From Thermohalobaculum sp964576075 (GTDB lineage Bacteria; Pseudomonadota; Alphaproteobacteria; Rhodobacterales; Rhodobacteraceae): a stretch of DNA of 48,659 bases. Below the pieces are notes generated by a model. It did not search any database, was not told where the DNA came from, and worked only from the letters and a program-made list of their open reading frames with translations. The DNA lies in assembly GCA_964576075.1 (NCBI GenBank), contig CAZNTX010000019.1:1-48659 (forward strand), read 5' to 3'. Positions 1 to 7,885 of the stretch are shown here, piece by piece (the stretch's first letter is position 1; the number at the start of each line of letters is the position of its first letter). The position numbers and the translations under genes are program-made.

Positions 1-2
1 TC

Positions 3-389
3 GCTCAGCCGGCCGGCCAGCACGCACCCCGCCGAGCCGGCGCCGCCGCCCCCCCGAGCGCGGGCCCCGTGGCCGCTGCCGCTCAAGCCGGGGAGCGGGG
101 TGCGCCTCTGCGGCTGTCGGGCGGGGGCTGCCGCGGGACCGGTCCGCTCTCCGGCGGGCCGGGGGCCGAGACCAGGCTCTTCGCTGATGTCCCGCCGGCG
201 GCGTTTCGGGCGGCGGCGCGGCGCTTCGGCTATGTCCTGGCGCCCGAGGGGGGCTGGGACGGCCCGGCGCGCGCGGTCTGGCGGGCCTTCGCGCTGCGGT
301 TTCGGCCGGGGGAGGCGACGGCGGCGCCGACGGCGGCGGGGCTCGCCCATCTCGAGGCGCTCGCCGCGCGCTGGCCGGTGCGGGATTGA
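3..389 (+). CDS. C-terminal part of a probable AmpD-type N-acetylmuramoyl-L-alanine amidase (5' end outside window)
   Basis: The frame is open from the left edge to a TGA at 387-389, so only the 3' part of the gene is present. The last ~70 residues read as a peptidoglycan-binding-like tail: an 'ARRFGYVLAPEGGWDG' stretch followed by 'AFALRFRP' resembles the end of AmpD/Amidase_2 enzymes of Rhodobacterales, where this small helical domain follows the zinc amidase domain. The catalytic domain itself is not in the window. The segment before it is a low-complexity Gly/Ala/Pro stretch. Family AmpD enzymes cleave the lactyl-amide bond of anhydromuropeptides during wall recycling. A location beside rnpB and the dcw cluster fits this, but the call rests on a short, degenerate domain and is moderate only. 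Confidence 0.45.
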   Translation, partial: AQPAGQHAPRRAGAAAPPSAGPVAAAAQAGERGAPLRLSGGGCRGTGPLSGGPGAETRLFADVPPAAFRAAARRFGYVLAPEGGWDGPARAVWRAFALRFRPGEATAAPTAAGLAHLEALAARWPVRD

Positions 390-420
390 CGGCGCCGGGG
401 CGGGTCTTTACCTGCAAGGC

Positions 421-807
<387 letters not shown>

Positions 808-821
808 ATTTCCCCTCCCTT

Positions 822-841
822 CCCGCGCCGGGTGGCGCGGG
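822..841 (+). terminator. Probable rnpB terminator hairpin
   Basis: Fifteen bases past the end of rnpB there is a perfect 8-bp stem, CCCGCGCC (822-829) with GGCGCGGG (834-841), closed by the loop GGGT. It is followed by GTTCC with no real T-run, so termination strength is uncertain. Position just after the RNA gene is the main argument. Confidence 0.5.
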
Positions 842-1015
842 GTTCCGTGAAATCCCGAGAGACGGGGCTCCCCGGGATGGCGCCGCGGGGCGTCCTGCGC
901 GCCTCTTCGGCCGGATGATCCCGGAAAGATCTCCCTTCGTTCTATAAAATCCCCAGTATTCGTGCATTCCCGTCTGCCCTTGCGGGACCGTCTCTGTCCA
1001 GGGACTTCCGCTTGC

Positions 1016-1050
1016 TCCCAGATTTTCCCTCGATTTCCCTTGATTGCCCC
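1016..1050. promoter_or_regulatory. MraZ-box-like array: four 5-mers on an exact 10-bp period
   Basis: Plus strand shows TCCCA (1016-1020), TCCCT (1026-1030), TCCCT (1036-1040) and GCCCC (1046-1050), each separated by 5 bp. The three spacers GATTT, CGATT and TGATT are also alike. Read on the minus strand this is AGGGA/AGGGA/TGGGA with N5 spacers. MraZ, the product of the first downstream gene, is known in E. coli to repress its own dcw operon through short direct repeats (TGGG with 5-nt spacers). The array lies about 270 bp before mraZ in the lowest-GC part of the gap. Autorepression by MraZ is inferred. Confidence 0.6.
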
Positions 1051-1068
1051 CGCGGGATGCGGTATCCA
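1040..1068 (+). promoter_or_regulatory. Candidate dcw promoter overlapping the MraZ-like array
   Basis: TTGATT at 1040-1045, 17 bp, then TATCCA at 1063-1068 gives a sigma70-like pair with correct spacing but a weak -10. Its -35 sits inside the repeat array, so a protein bound there would block polymerase. The predicted start near 1075 would place the long hairpin (1070-1139) at the very 5' end of the mRNA. A competing -10-like TATAAA lies at 943-948 within an AT-rich patch (about 938-965). Neither can be chosen from sequence alone. Confidence 0.3.
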
Positions 1069-1069
1069 G

Positions 1070-1164
1070 GGATCACGGGACGGCCGCCTCAGACACACTC
1101 GAGGCAGTTCATACAGGCATCGGCGGCCGTCCCGGATCCGCGGCGCGACACGGGGAAAACCCCG
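1070..1164 (+). promoter_or_regulatory. Structured leader of the dcw cluster: 18-bp hairpin plus a small AAAA-loop hairpin
   Basis: GGATC-a-CGGGACGGCCGCC (1070-1088) pairs with GGCGGCCGTCCCGGATCC (1122-1139): 18 base pairs with one bulged A (1075) and a 33-nt loop that is relatively AT-rich. Eleven bases further, CGGGG-AAAA-CCCCG (1151-1164) forms a second hairpin. The rest of the gap up to mraZ (1165-1316) has no gene that I recognise and no T-run terminator. The element may be a cis-acting RNA or a DNA inverted repeat for a regulator. No known alphaproteobacterial riboswitch class is recognised here. Confidence 0.5.
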
Positions 1165-1316
1165 GCGCCCGCGGGCGGGCGGAGAGAGACGGGTGCCCAG
1201 CTCTCGGGGCGTGGACGAGGGACACGGGGCGGACCCGGGCCATGCGGCGCTCGGGCCGCCCCGCATCGTTCCGGGGCATTGCGCGGGCGGATTTACAGGT
1301 CGGGCGGGGCGGGGTC

Positions 1317-1784
1317 TTGGCGCGCTTCTTCATCGGATCGGCGACGCACAAGCTGGACGGCAAGGGCCGCGTATCGCTCCCGAGCGCCTATCGCGACGTG
1401 CTGCGCCGGCAGGACTCGGAGGACGAGTTCGTGCTGATCCCGCGTCTGCCCGGCAAGGACCATCACATCGCGCTCTCGGGCCCCGGCCACGAGCGGCTGA
1501 TCAAGCGGCTCGGGGTGCAGAGCTACCCCTCCGAGGCGCACAAGCGCGAGATGCGCCGGCTCTATATCGCCGAGGCGCGGGCCTTCCAACTCGAGGACGG
1601 GGGGCGCTTCGTGTTGCCGAAGGATCTGCGCGACATGCTCGGGCTGACCAAGGAGGCGCAGTTCGTCGGCGACGGCGAGACCTTCCAGATCTGGGAGCCC
1701 GGGCGCTATGCCGAGGTGACCGGCGCGGCGCCGGAGGACGAGATCGGGCCGGTGGAGATCGACCTCGCGGGGCTCGTCGAATGA
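1317..1784 (+). CDS. mraZ: MraZ, transcriptional regulator of the dcw operon (TTG start)
   Basis: 155 residues. The N-terminus 'ARFFIGSATHKLDGKGRVSL' is the first AbrB-like half of MraZ, and a second half follows around 'EDGGRFVLPKDLRDMLGL'. MraZ forms ring oligomers, binds short repeats upstream of its own gene and represses it. The TTG at 1317 is chosen because it places M directly before the conserved ARFFIGS start. An in-frame extension upstream to 1044 would overlap the control region and has no family support. A purine-rich GGCGGGGCGGGG just upstream can serve as ribosome site. It overlaps rsmH by 4 bp (ATGA). Confidence 0.93.
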   Translation: MARFFIGSATHKLDGKGRVSLPSAYRDVLRRQDSEDEFVLIPRLPGKDHHIALSGPGHERLIKRLGVQSYPSEAHKREMRRLYIAEARAFQLEDGGRFVLPKDLRDMLGLTKEAQFVGDGETFQIWEPGRYAEVTGAAPEDEIGPVEIDLAGLVE

Positions 1785-2785
1785 CCGTGGGCGGGCATGT
1801 CCCGGTGCTGCTCGGCCCGGTGATGGAGGCGCTCGCGCCGGTCGCGGGCGGGGCCTTCCTCGACGGCACCTTCGGGGCGGGGGGCTACAGCCGCGCCCTG
1901 CTCGAGGCCGGCGCGGCGCGGGTCGTCGCGATCGACCGGGACCCGACGGCGCTCGCCGAGGGGCGGGCGCTCGCCGAGGCGGCCGGGGGGCGGCTCGCGC
2001 TCGTGGAGGCGGAGTTCGCGGGGCTCGCCGAGGTCGCCGAGGCCGAGGGGGCGGCGCCGCTCGACGGGGTGGTGCTCGATATCGGCGTCTCCTCGATGCA
2101 GCTCGACCGGGCCGAGCGCGGCTTTTCCTTCCTGCGCGACGGTCCGCTCGACATGCGCATGGGGGACGAGGGGCCGACGGCGGCCGATCTCGTCGCCGAG
2201 GCCTCGGAGGAGACGCTCGCCGACATCGTCTACATCTATGGCGAGGACCGGGCGGCGCGGCGGATCGCGCGGGCGATCGTGCGCGCCCGCGAGGCGGCGC
2301 CGATCCTGCGCACGGGACAGCTCGCCGAGGTGGTCGCGGGCGCCCTGCCGCCGAGCCGCCCGGGCCAGCCGCATCCGGCGACGCGGACCTTCCAGGCGCT
2401 GCGCATCGCGGTCAACGACGAGCTCGGCCAGCTCGCCGCGGCGCTGACGGGGGCGGAGCGCGCGCTCGGCCCCGGCGGGCGGCTCGCGGTCGTCACCTTC
2501 CATTCGCTCGAGGACCGGATCGTGAAGCGCTATCTGCAGGCGGCTTCGGGGCGGGGGCCCGGGCGCTCGCGGCATCTGCCGGAGATCGAGGTGCCCGAGC
2601 CGCGCTATCGCCGCCCGCCGCCGCCGCGCGCGCCGGACGATGCGGAGATCGCGGCCAACCCCCGCGCGCGCTCGGCCAAGCTGCGCTCGGCGGTGCGCAC
2701 GGAGGCCCCGGCGGTCGCCCTCGCGCCGGGCGATCTCGGCCTGCCGGAGCTGCCGCGCCCGGCCTTCGGGGAGGGGCGGCGATGA
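1781..2785 (+). CDS. rsmH: 16S rRNA (cytosine1402-N4)-methyltransferase RsmH
   Basis: 334 residues, normal for the family. The SAM-binding loop DGTFGAGGYS is at residues 28-37. 'VLDIGVSSMQLDRAERGFSF' and DGPLDMRM follow, and the C-terminal 'VVTFHSLEDRIVKRYLQ' is diagnostic for RsmH/MraW. The enzyme methylates N4 of C1402 in the decoding centre of 16S rRNA with SAM as donor. The ATG at 1781 overlaps the mraZ stop and the gene ends inside the ftsL start, so translation is coupled on both sides. Confidence 0.97.
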   Translation: MTVGGHVPVLLGPVMEALAPVAGGAFLDGTFGAGGYSRALLEAGAARVVAIDRDPTALAEGRALAEAAGGRLALVEAEFAGLAEVAEAEGAAPLDGVVLDIGVSSMQLDRAERGFSFLRDGPLDMRMGDEGPTAADLVAEASEETLADIVYIYGEDRAARRIARAIVRAREAAPILRTGQLAEVVAGALPPSRPGQPHPATRTFQALRIAVNDELGQLAAALTGAERALGPGGRLAVVTFHSLEDRIVKRYLQAASGRGPGRSRHLPEIEVPEPRYRRPPPPRAPDDAEIAANPRARSAKLRSAVRTEAPAVALAPGDLGLPELPRPAFGEGRR

Positions 2786-3192
2786 GCCGGCTCGGCTTCG
2801 CCCTCTCGATGGCGCTCCTCGTCGCCGCGGCGGCCTGGGCCTATCACGTCAACTACAAGACGGCGGAGGCGCTCGACCGGGTGCGCGCGCTCGAGGCCCG
2901 GATCGCGGCGGAGCGGGAGCGGCTCCGGGTGCTCGAGGTGGAATGGGCGCGGCTGACCGCTCCCGAGCGGCTGATGCGCCTCCTCGTCGCGCAGGACGAG
3001 GCGCTGAAGCTCCGCCCGCTCCGGGCCGAGCAGTTCGGCGAGGTGGCCGAGATCCCCTATCCGCCGGACCCGCCGCCCGCCCCGCCAGAGAGCTCGGCCG
3101 CGCCGGGGCCCGCGGGCGGCGCCGTGCCGACGGCGGCACGCGCTGCGGCGCCGGTGCGCCTCGCCGCCCCGGCGGCGGAGGGCCGGCCGTGA
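2782..3192 (+). CDS. ftsL: FtsL-type divisome protein
   Basis: 136 residues. It has a short cytoplasmic start, one membrane span at about residues 4-20 ('GFALSMALLVAAAAWAYHV'), and a heptad-like coiled coil at about 25-75 (EALDRVRALEARIAAERERL and on). A Pro/Ala-rich tail of about 45 residues follows. The family forms the FtsQLB complex that activates FtsWI at the septum. Sequence is poorly conserved in this family, so the call leans on topology and position between rsmH and ftsI. Both ends overlap neighbours by 4 bp. The Pro/Ala tail is longer than in short FtsL proteins. Confidence 0.88.
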   Translation: MSRLGFALSMALLVAAAAWAYHVNYKTAEALDRVRALEARIAAERERLRVLEVEWARLTAPERLMRLLVAQDEALKLRPLRAEQFGEVAEIPYPPDPPPAPPESSAAPGPAGGAVPTAARAAAPVRLAAPAAEGRP

Positions 3193-4907
3193 GGCCGCCG
3201 AGCCTGCGCCCGCCCGCCCGCGAGGGCGAGGCCCCGCCCCCGCCCCGGCGCGACGACTGGCGGCTCGTCCTCGTGATGTTCGCCTTCCTGCTCGCCTATG
3301 CGGTGATGGCCGTGCAGATGGCGCTCGCGGCCCTCGGCGACCCGGCCGAGCCCGCCCGCGATCGCGCAGAGCGGCCCGCCAAGCCCGTGCGCGGCGCGAT
3401 CGTCGACCGGGAGGGGCGGATCCTTGCCGCCAACCTCCCCGCCTGGGCGATCTTCGCCGATCCGCGCGACATCCGCGCGCCCGCCCGCGCCGCCGAGCAG
3501 CTCGCCCCCATCTTCCCCGAGCTCGGCCGCGCGCGCCTGCAAGAGCGGCTTTCGCGCAAGGCCAAGTTCACCTGGGTGCGCCGGCCCGTCACGCCGCAGC
3601 AGAAGGCCGCGGTGATGGACCTCAAGCCCGCGATCCCGGGGCTGCAATTCGGCCGGCGCGACCGGCGGGTCTATCCCGGCGGGCGGGCGGTGGCGCATCT
3701 GATCGGCTCGACGCAATGGGGCGAGGAGCGGGTCGATGCCGCCGAGATCGTCGGCGCCGCGGGGGTCGAGCGCCATTTCGACGAGCGGCTTCGCGATCCG
3801 GCCCTCGTCGACACCCCCGTCGCGCTCTCGATCGATCTCGGCGTGCAGGCGGCGCTGCGCGACGTGCTCTCCCGCGGCGTGGCGCGCAACGGGGCGAAGG
3901 GCGGGGCGGCGGTGCTGCTCGACGTGCGCACGTCGGAGGTCCTCGCCCTCCTCTCGCTGCCGGATTTCGACCCCAATGCCGGGGTGCGCCGCCTCGCGGG
4001 GGGGGAGGAGAACCCCCGCTTCAACCGGGCGGTCAGCGGGCTCTACGAACTCGGCTCGGTGTTCAAGCCGATCACCGCGGCGATGGCGCTCGATCTCGGC
4101 GTCGCGGGGCCCGAGACGATGATCGAGACCAAGGGCCCGCTCTTCTACGGCGGCCAGCGCATCGGCGACATCCACGCGATGCCGGCGGCGATGAGCGTCT
4201 CGGACATCATCCGCCGGTCCTCGAATGTCGGCGCGGCGCGGCTCGCCCGGCGGATCGGGACCAACCGCTTCCAGGACTATCTCGCGCGCCTCGGCCTGCT
4301 CGAGCCGCTGCCCCTCGAGATCGGCGAGGCGGGGAGCGCGCGGCCGATGCGCCCGCGGCGCTGGTCGGAGCTCTCGACCATGACGATGTCCTTCGGCCAC
4401 GGGCTCGCGGTCTCCCCGCTCCATCTCGCCGCCGCCTTCGCCACCATCGCGAACGACGGGCGGCTGGTGGTGCCGACGCTCGTGAAGGGCGGGCGAAAGC
4501 CGGGGCCGCGGGTGTTCTCCGAGCGCGCGGCGGCGGACGTGCTCGACATGATGCGCGCGGTGGTCACCCGCGGCAGCGGCGTGCGCGGCAAGGTCGAGGG
4601 CTACGAGGTCGCCGGCAAGACCGGGACGGCCGACAAGGCGCGCCGCGACGGCCGGGGCTATCACCGCGACCGCACGCTCGCGAGCTTCGCGGCCGTGTTC
4701 CCGGTCTCCGATCCGCGCTATGCCTTGCTCGTGATGCTCGACGAACCGACCGATCCCGAAAGCGGCTCGCGCCAGGCGAGCCGGACCGCCGTGCCCGTGG
4801 CCGCGGAGTCGATCCGGCGCGTGGGCCCGATGCTCGGCCTGCGCCCGGTGCCGAAGCCGGTGCTGCCGGAGTTCCTGCCCGGGACCGAGATCGGGAGGCG
4901 GCGGTGA
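3189..4907 (+). CDS. ftsI: Septal peptidoglycan transpeptidase FtsI (PBP3)
   Basis: 572 residues from a GTG that overlaps the ftsL stop (GTGA). A single membrane anchor lies at about residues 25-50 (WRLVLVMFAFLLAYAVMAVQ) after a Pro/Arg-rich cytoplasmic tail. A dimerisation domain follows, then the transpeptidase with all three catalytic boxes: S290-V-F-K293 (SxxK), S344-S-N346 (SxN) and K477-T-G-T480 (KTG). It cross-links septal peptidoglycan with FtsW. It is followed without gap by murE, again with a GTGA overlap. Confidence 0.96.
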   Translation: MRPPSLRPPAREGEAPPPPRRDDWRLVLVMFAFLLAYAVMAVQMALAALGDPAEPARDRAERPAKPVRGAIVDREGRILAANLPAWAIFADPRDIRAPARAAEQLAPIFPELGRARLQERLSRKAKFTWVRRPVTPQQKAAVMDLKPAIPGLQFGRRDRRVYPGGRAVAHLIGSTQWGEERVDAAEIVGAAGVERHFDERLRDPALVDTPVALSIDLGVQAALRDVLSRGVARNGAKGGAAVLLDVRTSEVLALLSLPDFDPNAGVRRLAGGEENPRFNRAVSGLYELGSVFKPITAAMALDLGVAGPETMIETKGPLFYGGQRIGDIHAMPAAMSVSDIIRRSSNVGAARLARRIGTNRFQDYLARLGLLEPLPLEIGEAGSARPMRPRRWSELSTMTMSFGHGLAVSPLHLAAAFATIANDGRLVVPTLVKGGRKPGPRVFSERAAADVLDMMRAVVTRGSGVRGKVEGYEVAGKTGTADKARRDGRGYHRDRTLASFAAVFPVSDPRYALLVMLDEPTDPESGSRQASRTAVPVAAESIRRVGPMLGLRPVPKPVLPEFLPGTEIGRRR

Positions 4908-6439
4908 GCGCCCGCGCGCCCGTCGCGCCGGAGGCGCTCGGCCTCGGCGCCCTCGCCCGGTGCGGGCCGGAGGGGGCGCCCGAGATCCGCGGCCTCGCCG
5001 TCGACAGCCGCGAGGCCGGCGAGGGCGATCTCTTCTTCGCTCTGCCGGGGACCCTGCGCGACGGGGCGGAGTTCGCGCAATACGCGGTGCGCAAGGGCGC
5101 GGTGGCCGTGGTCGCGACCGCGGCCGGGGCGGAGCGCCTCGTCGCCGATCTCGGCGGGCTCCCGGTGCCGGTGTTCCTCTCCGAGACGCCGCGCGCCGTG
5201 CTCGCCCGGGCCGCCGCCGCCTTCTGGCCCGCACAGCCAGAGGTGATCGGCGCGGTGACGGGGACCAACGGCAAGACCTCCGTCGCCGCCTTCCTCGGGC
5301 GGATCTGGCGGGCGACGGGCCTGCAGGCGGCCTCCTTCGGGACCACGGGGGTCGAGGGCGCGCCGGGGCTCGAGGACGCGATCGCCCACACGACGCCGGA
5401 GCCCCTCGCGCTCCACCGCCTGCTCGATGCGCTCGCCGCCCGCGGGATCGCCCATGCGGCGATGGAGGCCTCCTCCCACGGCCTCGCGCAGCATCGCGTG
5501 GACGGCGTGCGCCTCGCCGTCGCCGCGCTCACCAATATCGGGCGGGACCATCTGGACTATCACGCGAGCCAGGAGGACTACGTGGCCGCCAAGATGCGGC
5601 TCTTCGAGGAGGTGCTGCCGGAGGGGGGCGCGGCGGTGGTCAACATCGCCGACCCCGCCGCCGAGCGCGTGCGCCGCATCGCCGAGCGGCGGGGCCTGCG
5701 TTTTCTGGGCGTCGGCAAGGGCGGGGATCTGGCCATCTCCGAGCGCGGCTACGACCCGGAGGGCCAGGAGATGACGCTGAGCTGGGAGGGCGCGGCGCAT
5801 CGGGTGCGCCTGCCGCTCGTCGGCCCGTTCCAGGGGGAGAACGCGGCGGTGGCGGCGGCGATGGCGCTCGCCACGGGCTCGGAGCCGGCCGCGGTCTTCG
5901 CGGCGCTCGCGGGGCTGAGGGGCGTGCGCGGGCGGATGGAGCCGGTGGCGCGGCGGGCCTCGGGCGCGCGCATCTTCGTCGACTACGCCCACACGGCGGA
6001 CGCCATCGCCACCGCGCTCGCAGCCCTCAGGCCCCATTGCCCCGGGCGGCTCGTCGTCGTGGCCGGCGCGGGCGGGGACCGCGACCGGGGCAAGCGCCCG
6101 CTGATGGGCCGCGCCATGGCCGCGGGGGCCGATCTCGCCATCGTCACCGACGACAACCCCCGCTCCGAGGCGCCCGAGGCGATCCGCGCCGAGGTGCTCG
6201 CCGGCGCCCGCGCGCTCGGCCCGGCCGTCTCCGTGGAGGAGGCGCCGGACCGGACAACGGCGATCCTCATGGGCGTCGACGCGCTGACCGCGCCGGGGGA
6301 CTGCCTGCTGATCGCCGGCAAGGGCCACGAGACCGGCCAGGAGATCGGGGCCGAGACGCTGCCCTTCGACGATGCCGAGGAGGCCCGCGCCGCCGTCGGC
6401 GCGCTCGACGGGCCGGACCGGACGGGAGAGCGCCCATGA
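4904..6439 (+). CDS. murE: UDP-MurNAc-L-Ala-D-Glu:meso-diaminopimelate ligase MurE
   Basis: 511 residues, GTG start overlapping ftsI by 4 bp. The ATP-binding P-loop is G120-T-N-G-K-T125. The substrate-selecting motif D417-N-P-R420 is present; in known MurE enzymes this motif marks use of meso-diaminopimelate rather than lysine. The three Mur ligase domains are intact ('VIGAVTGTNGKTSVAAFLGR', 'ALTNIGRDHLDYH', 'GKGHETGQE'). It adds the third residue of the stem peptide in the cytoplasm and feeds murF directly downstream. Confidence 0.97.
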   Translation: MSARAPVAPEALGLGALARCGPEGAPEIRGLAVDSREAGEGDLFFALPGTLRDGAEFAQYAVRKGAVAVVATAAGAERLVADLGGLPVPVFLSETPRAVLARAAAAFWPAQPEVIGAVTGTNGKTSVAAFLGRIWRATGLQAASFGTTGVEGAPGLEDAIAHTTPEPLALHRLLDALAARGIAHAAMEASSHGLAQHRVDGVRLAVAALTNIGRDHLDYHASQEDYVAAKMRLFEEVLPEGGAAVVNIADPAAERVRRIAERRGLRFLGVGKGGDLAISERGYDPEGQEMTLSWEGAAHRVRLPLVGPFQGENAAVAAAMALATGSEPAAVFAALAGLRGVRGRMEPVARRASGARIFVDYAHTADAIATALAALRPHCPGRLVVVAGAGGDRDRGKRPLMGRAMAAGADLAIVTDDNPRSEAPEAIRAEVLAGARALGPAVSVEEAPDRTTAILMGVDALTAPGDCLLIAGKGHETGQEIGAETLPFDDAEEARAAVGALDGPDRTGERP

Positions 6440-7884
6440 CCCGCCCGCTCTGGACCGCAGAGGAGGCCGCCGCCGCGACCGGGGGCCGCGCAACGGGCGC
6501 GTGGCCCGAGGCGGGCGTCTCCGGCGTCTCGATCGACAGCCGGGAGATCCGGCCGGGCGATCTCTTCGTCGCGCTCGCGGGCGAGGCGCGGGACGGGCAC
6601 GCCTTCGTCGCCGACGCGCTTTCGAAGGGGGCGGCCGCCGCGATCGTCGCGCATCGCCCAGACGGCGTGGCCGAGGGCGCGCCGCTCCTCGAGGTGGCCG
6701 ACACGCTCGAGGGCCTGCGCGGCCTCGCCGCCGCGGCGCGGGCGCGGATGCGGGGCCGGGTCGTGGCGCTCACGGGCTCGGTCGGCAAGACCTCCACCAA
6801 GGACATTCTCGCGCGGATGTGCGCGACGCAGGCCCGCACCCACGCCGCCGAGCGCAGCTTCAACAACCATTGGGGCGTGCCGCTGACGCTCGCGCGGATG
6901 CCGGCCGACACCGAGATCGCGGTGCTGGAGATCGGGATGAACCATGCCGGCGAGATCACGCCGCTCTCCCGACTCGCCCGCCCCGATGTGGCGGCGATCC
7001 TCGCGGTGCGCGCGGTGCATCTCGAGTTCTTCGACAGCGTCGAGGGGATCGCGGACGCGAAATCCGAGATCTTCGCGGGACTCGAGCCGGGCGGGACCGC
7101 GGTGCTCAATGCCGACGACCCGCACTATCTGCGCTGCCGCGCCGCCGCCGAGCGCGCGGGCGCGGGCCGCCTCCTCACCTTCGGGCAGGCCGGCGAGGTG
7201 GTGCCCGAGCACATCGCCCTCCACGAGGGGACGACGGTGGTGCGCGCCCGGATCGGGGGGGAGGCGCTCCTCTTCCGCATCGGGGCGGCGGGGCGGCATT
7301 TCGCGCAGAACGCCTGCGGCGCGCTCGCCATGGTCGTGGCGCTCGGGCTCGAGCCTGCCCGCGCGGCGCTCGCCCTGCCCGGATGGCACGCGCCGGCGGG
7401 GCGGGGGGCGCGCGAGACCGTCCGCCTCGGCCCCGAGGGGATGGACGGGGAGATCACGCTGATCGACGAGAGCTTCAACGCCTCGCCCGCCTCCGTGCGC
7501 GCCGCCTTCGAGGTGCTCGCCGCCGCCGAGGTCGCCCACGACATCGGGCGCATCGCGCGCGGCCGGCGCATCGCCTTCCTCGGCGACATGCTGGAGCTCG
7601 GCCCGGAGGAGCGCGCCCTCCATGCCGGCCTCGCCGAGACGCCGGAGATCGAGGGGGTCGATGTGGTCCATTGCTGCGGAGCGAGAATGCGCGCGCTCCA
7701 CGAGGCGCTGCCGAAGGCGCGCCGCGGGGTCTGGGCCGAGGACAGCGCCGCCCTAGCCGAGCGTGCGCCCCGGCTGGTTGACGCGGGCGACGTCTGCATG
7801 GTCAAGGGCTCCAAGGCCTCGCGCATGGACCGCGTGCTCGAGGCGATCCGCCGGGTCGGCGGCGGACCGGGCCGGGAGACCTGA
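6436..7884 (+). CDS. murF: UDP-MurNAc-tripeptide:D-Ala-D-Ala ligase MurF
   Basis: 482 residues. The ATP loop G114-S-V-G-K-T119 is typical of MurF (GxxGKTS), and the central domain contains 'ERSFNNHWGVPLTLARM' and 'EIGMNHAGEI'. The C-terminal domain shows 'IDESFNASPASVRAAFEVL' and 'FLGDMLELG'. It completes the UDP-MurNAc-pentapeptide by adding D-Ala-D-Ala, which is supplied by ddl later in the same cluster. The ATG overlaps the murE stop by 4 bp, and mraY starts 1 bp after its own stop. Confidence 0.97.
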   Translation: MTRPLWTAEEAAAATGGRATGAWPEAGVSGVSIDSREIRPGDLFVALAGEARDGHAFVADALSKGAAAAIVAHRPDGVAEGAPLLEVADTLEGLRGLAAAARARMRGRVVALTGSVGKTSTKDILARMCATQARTHAAERSFNNHWGVPLTLARMPADTEIAVLEIGMNHAGEITPLSRLARPDVAAILAVRAVHLEFFDSVEGIADAKSEIFAGLEPGGTAVLNADDPHYLRCRAAAERAGAGRLLTFGQAGEVVPEHIALHEGTTVVRARIGGEALLFRIGAAGRHFAQNACGALAMVVALGLEPARAALALPGWHAPAGRGARETVRLGPEGMDGEITLIDESFNASPASVRAAFEVLAAAEVAHDIGRIARGRRIAFLGDMLELGPEERALHAGLAETPEIEGVDVVHCCGARMRALHEALPKARRGVWAEDSAALAERAPRLVDAGDVCMVKGSKASRMDRVLEAIRRVGGGPGRET

Positions 7885-7885
7885 C

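Noticed and set aside
1044..1316. N-terminal extension of MraZ to the ATG at 1044
   Set aside because: The 91 extra residues have no likeness to MraZ and would overlap the repeat array and leader hairpin; the family start fits TTG at 1317.
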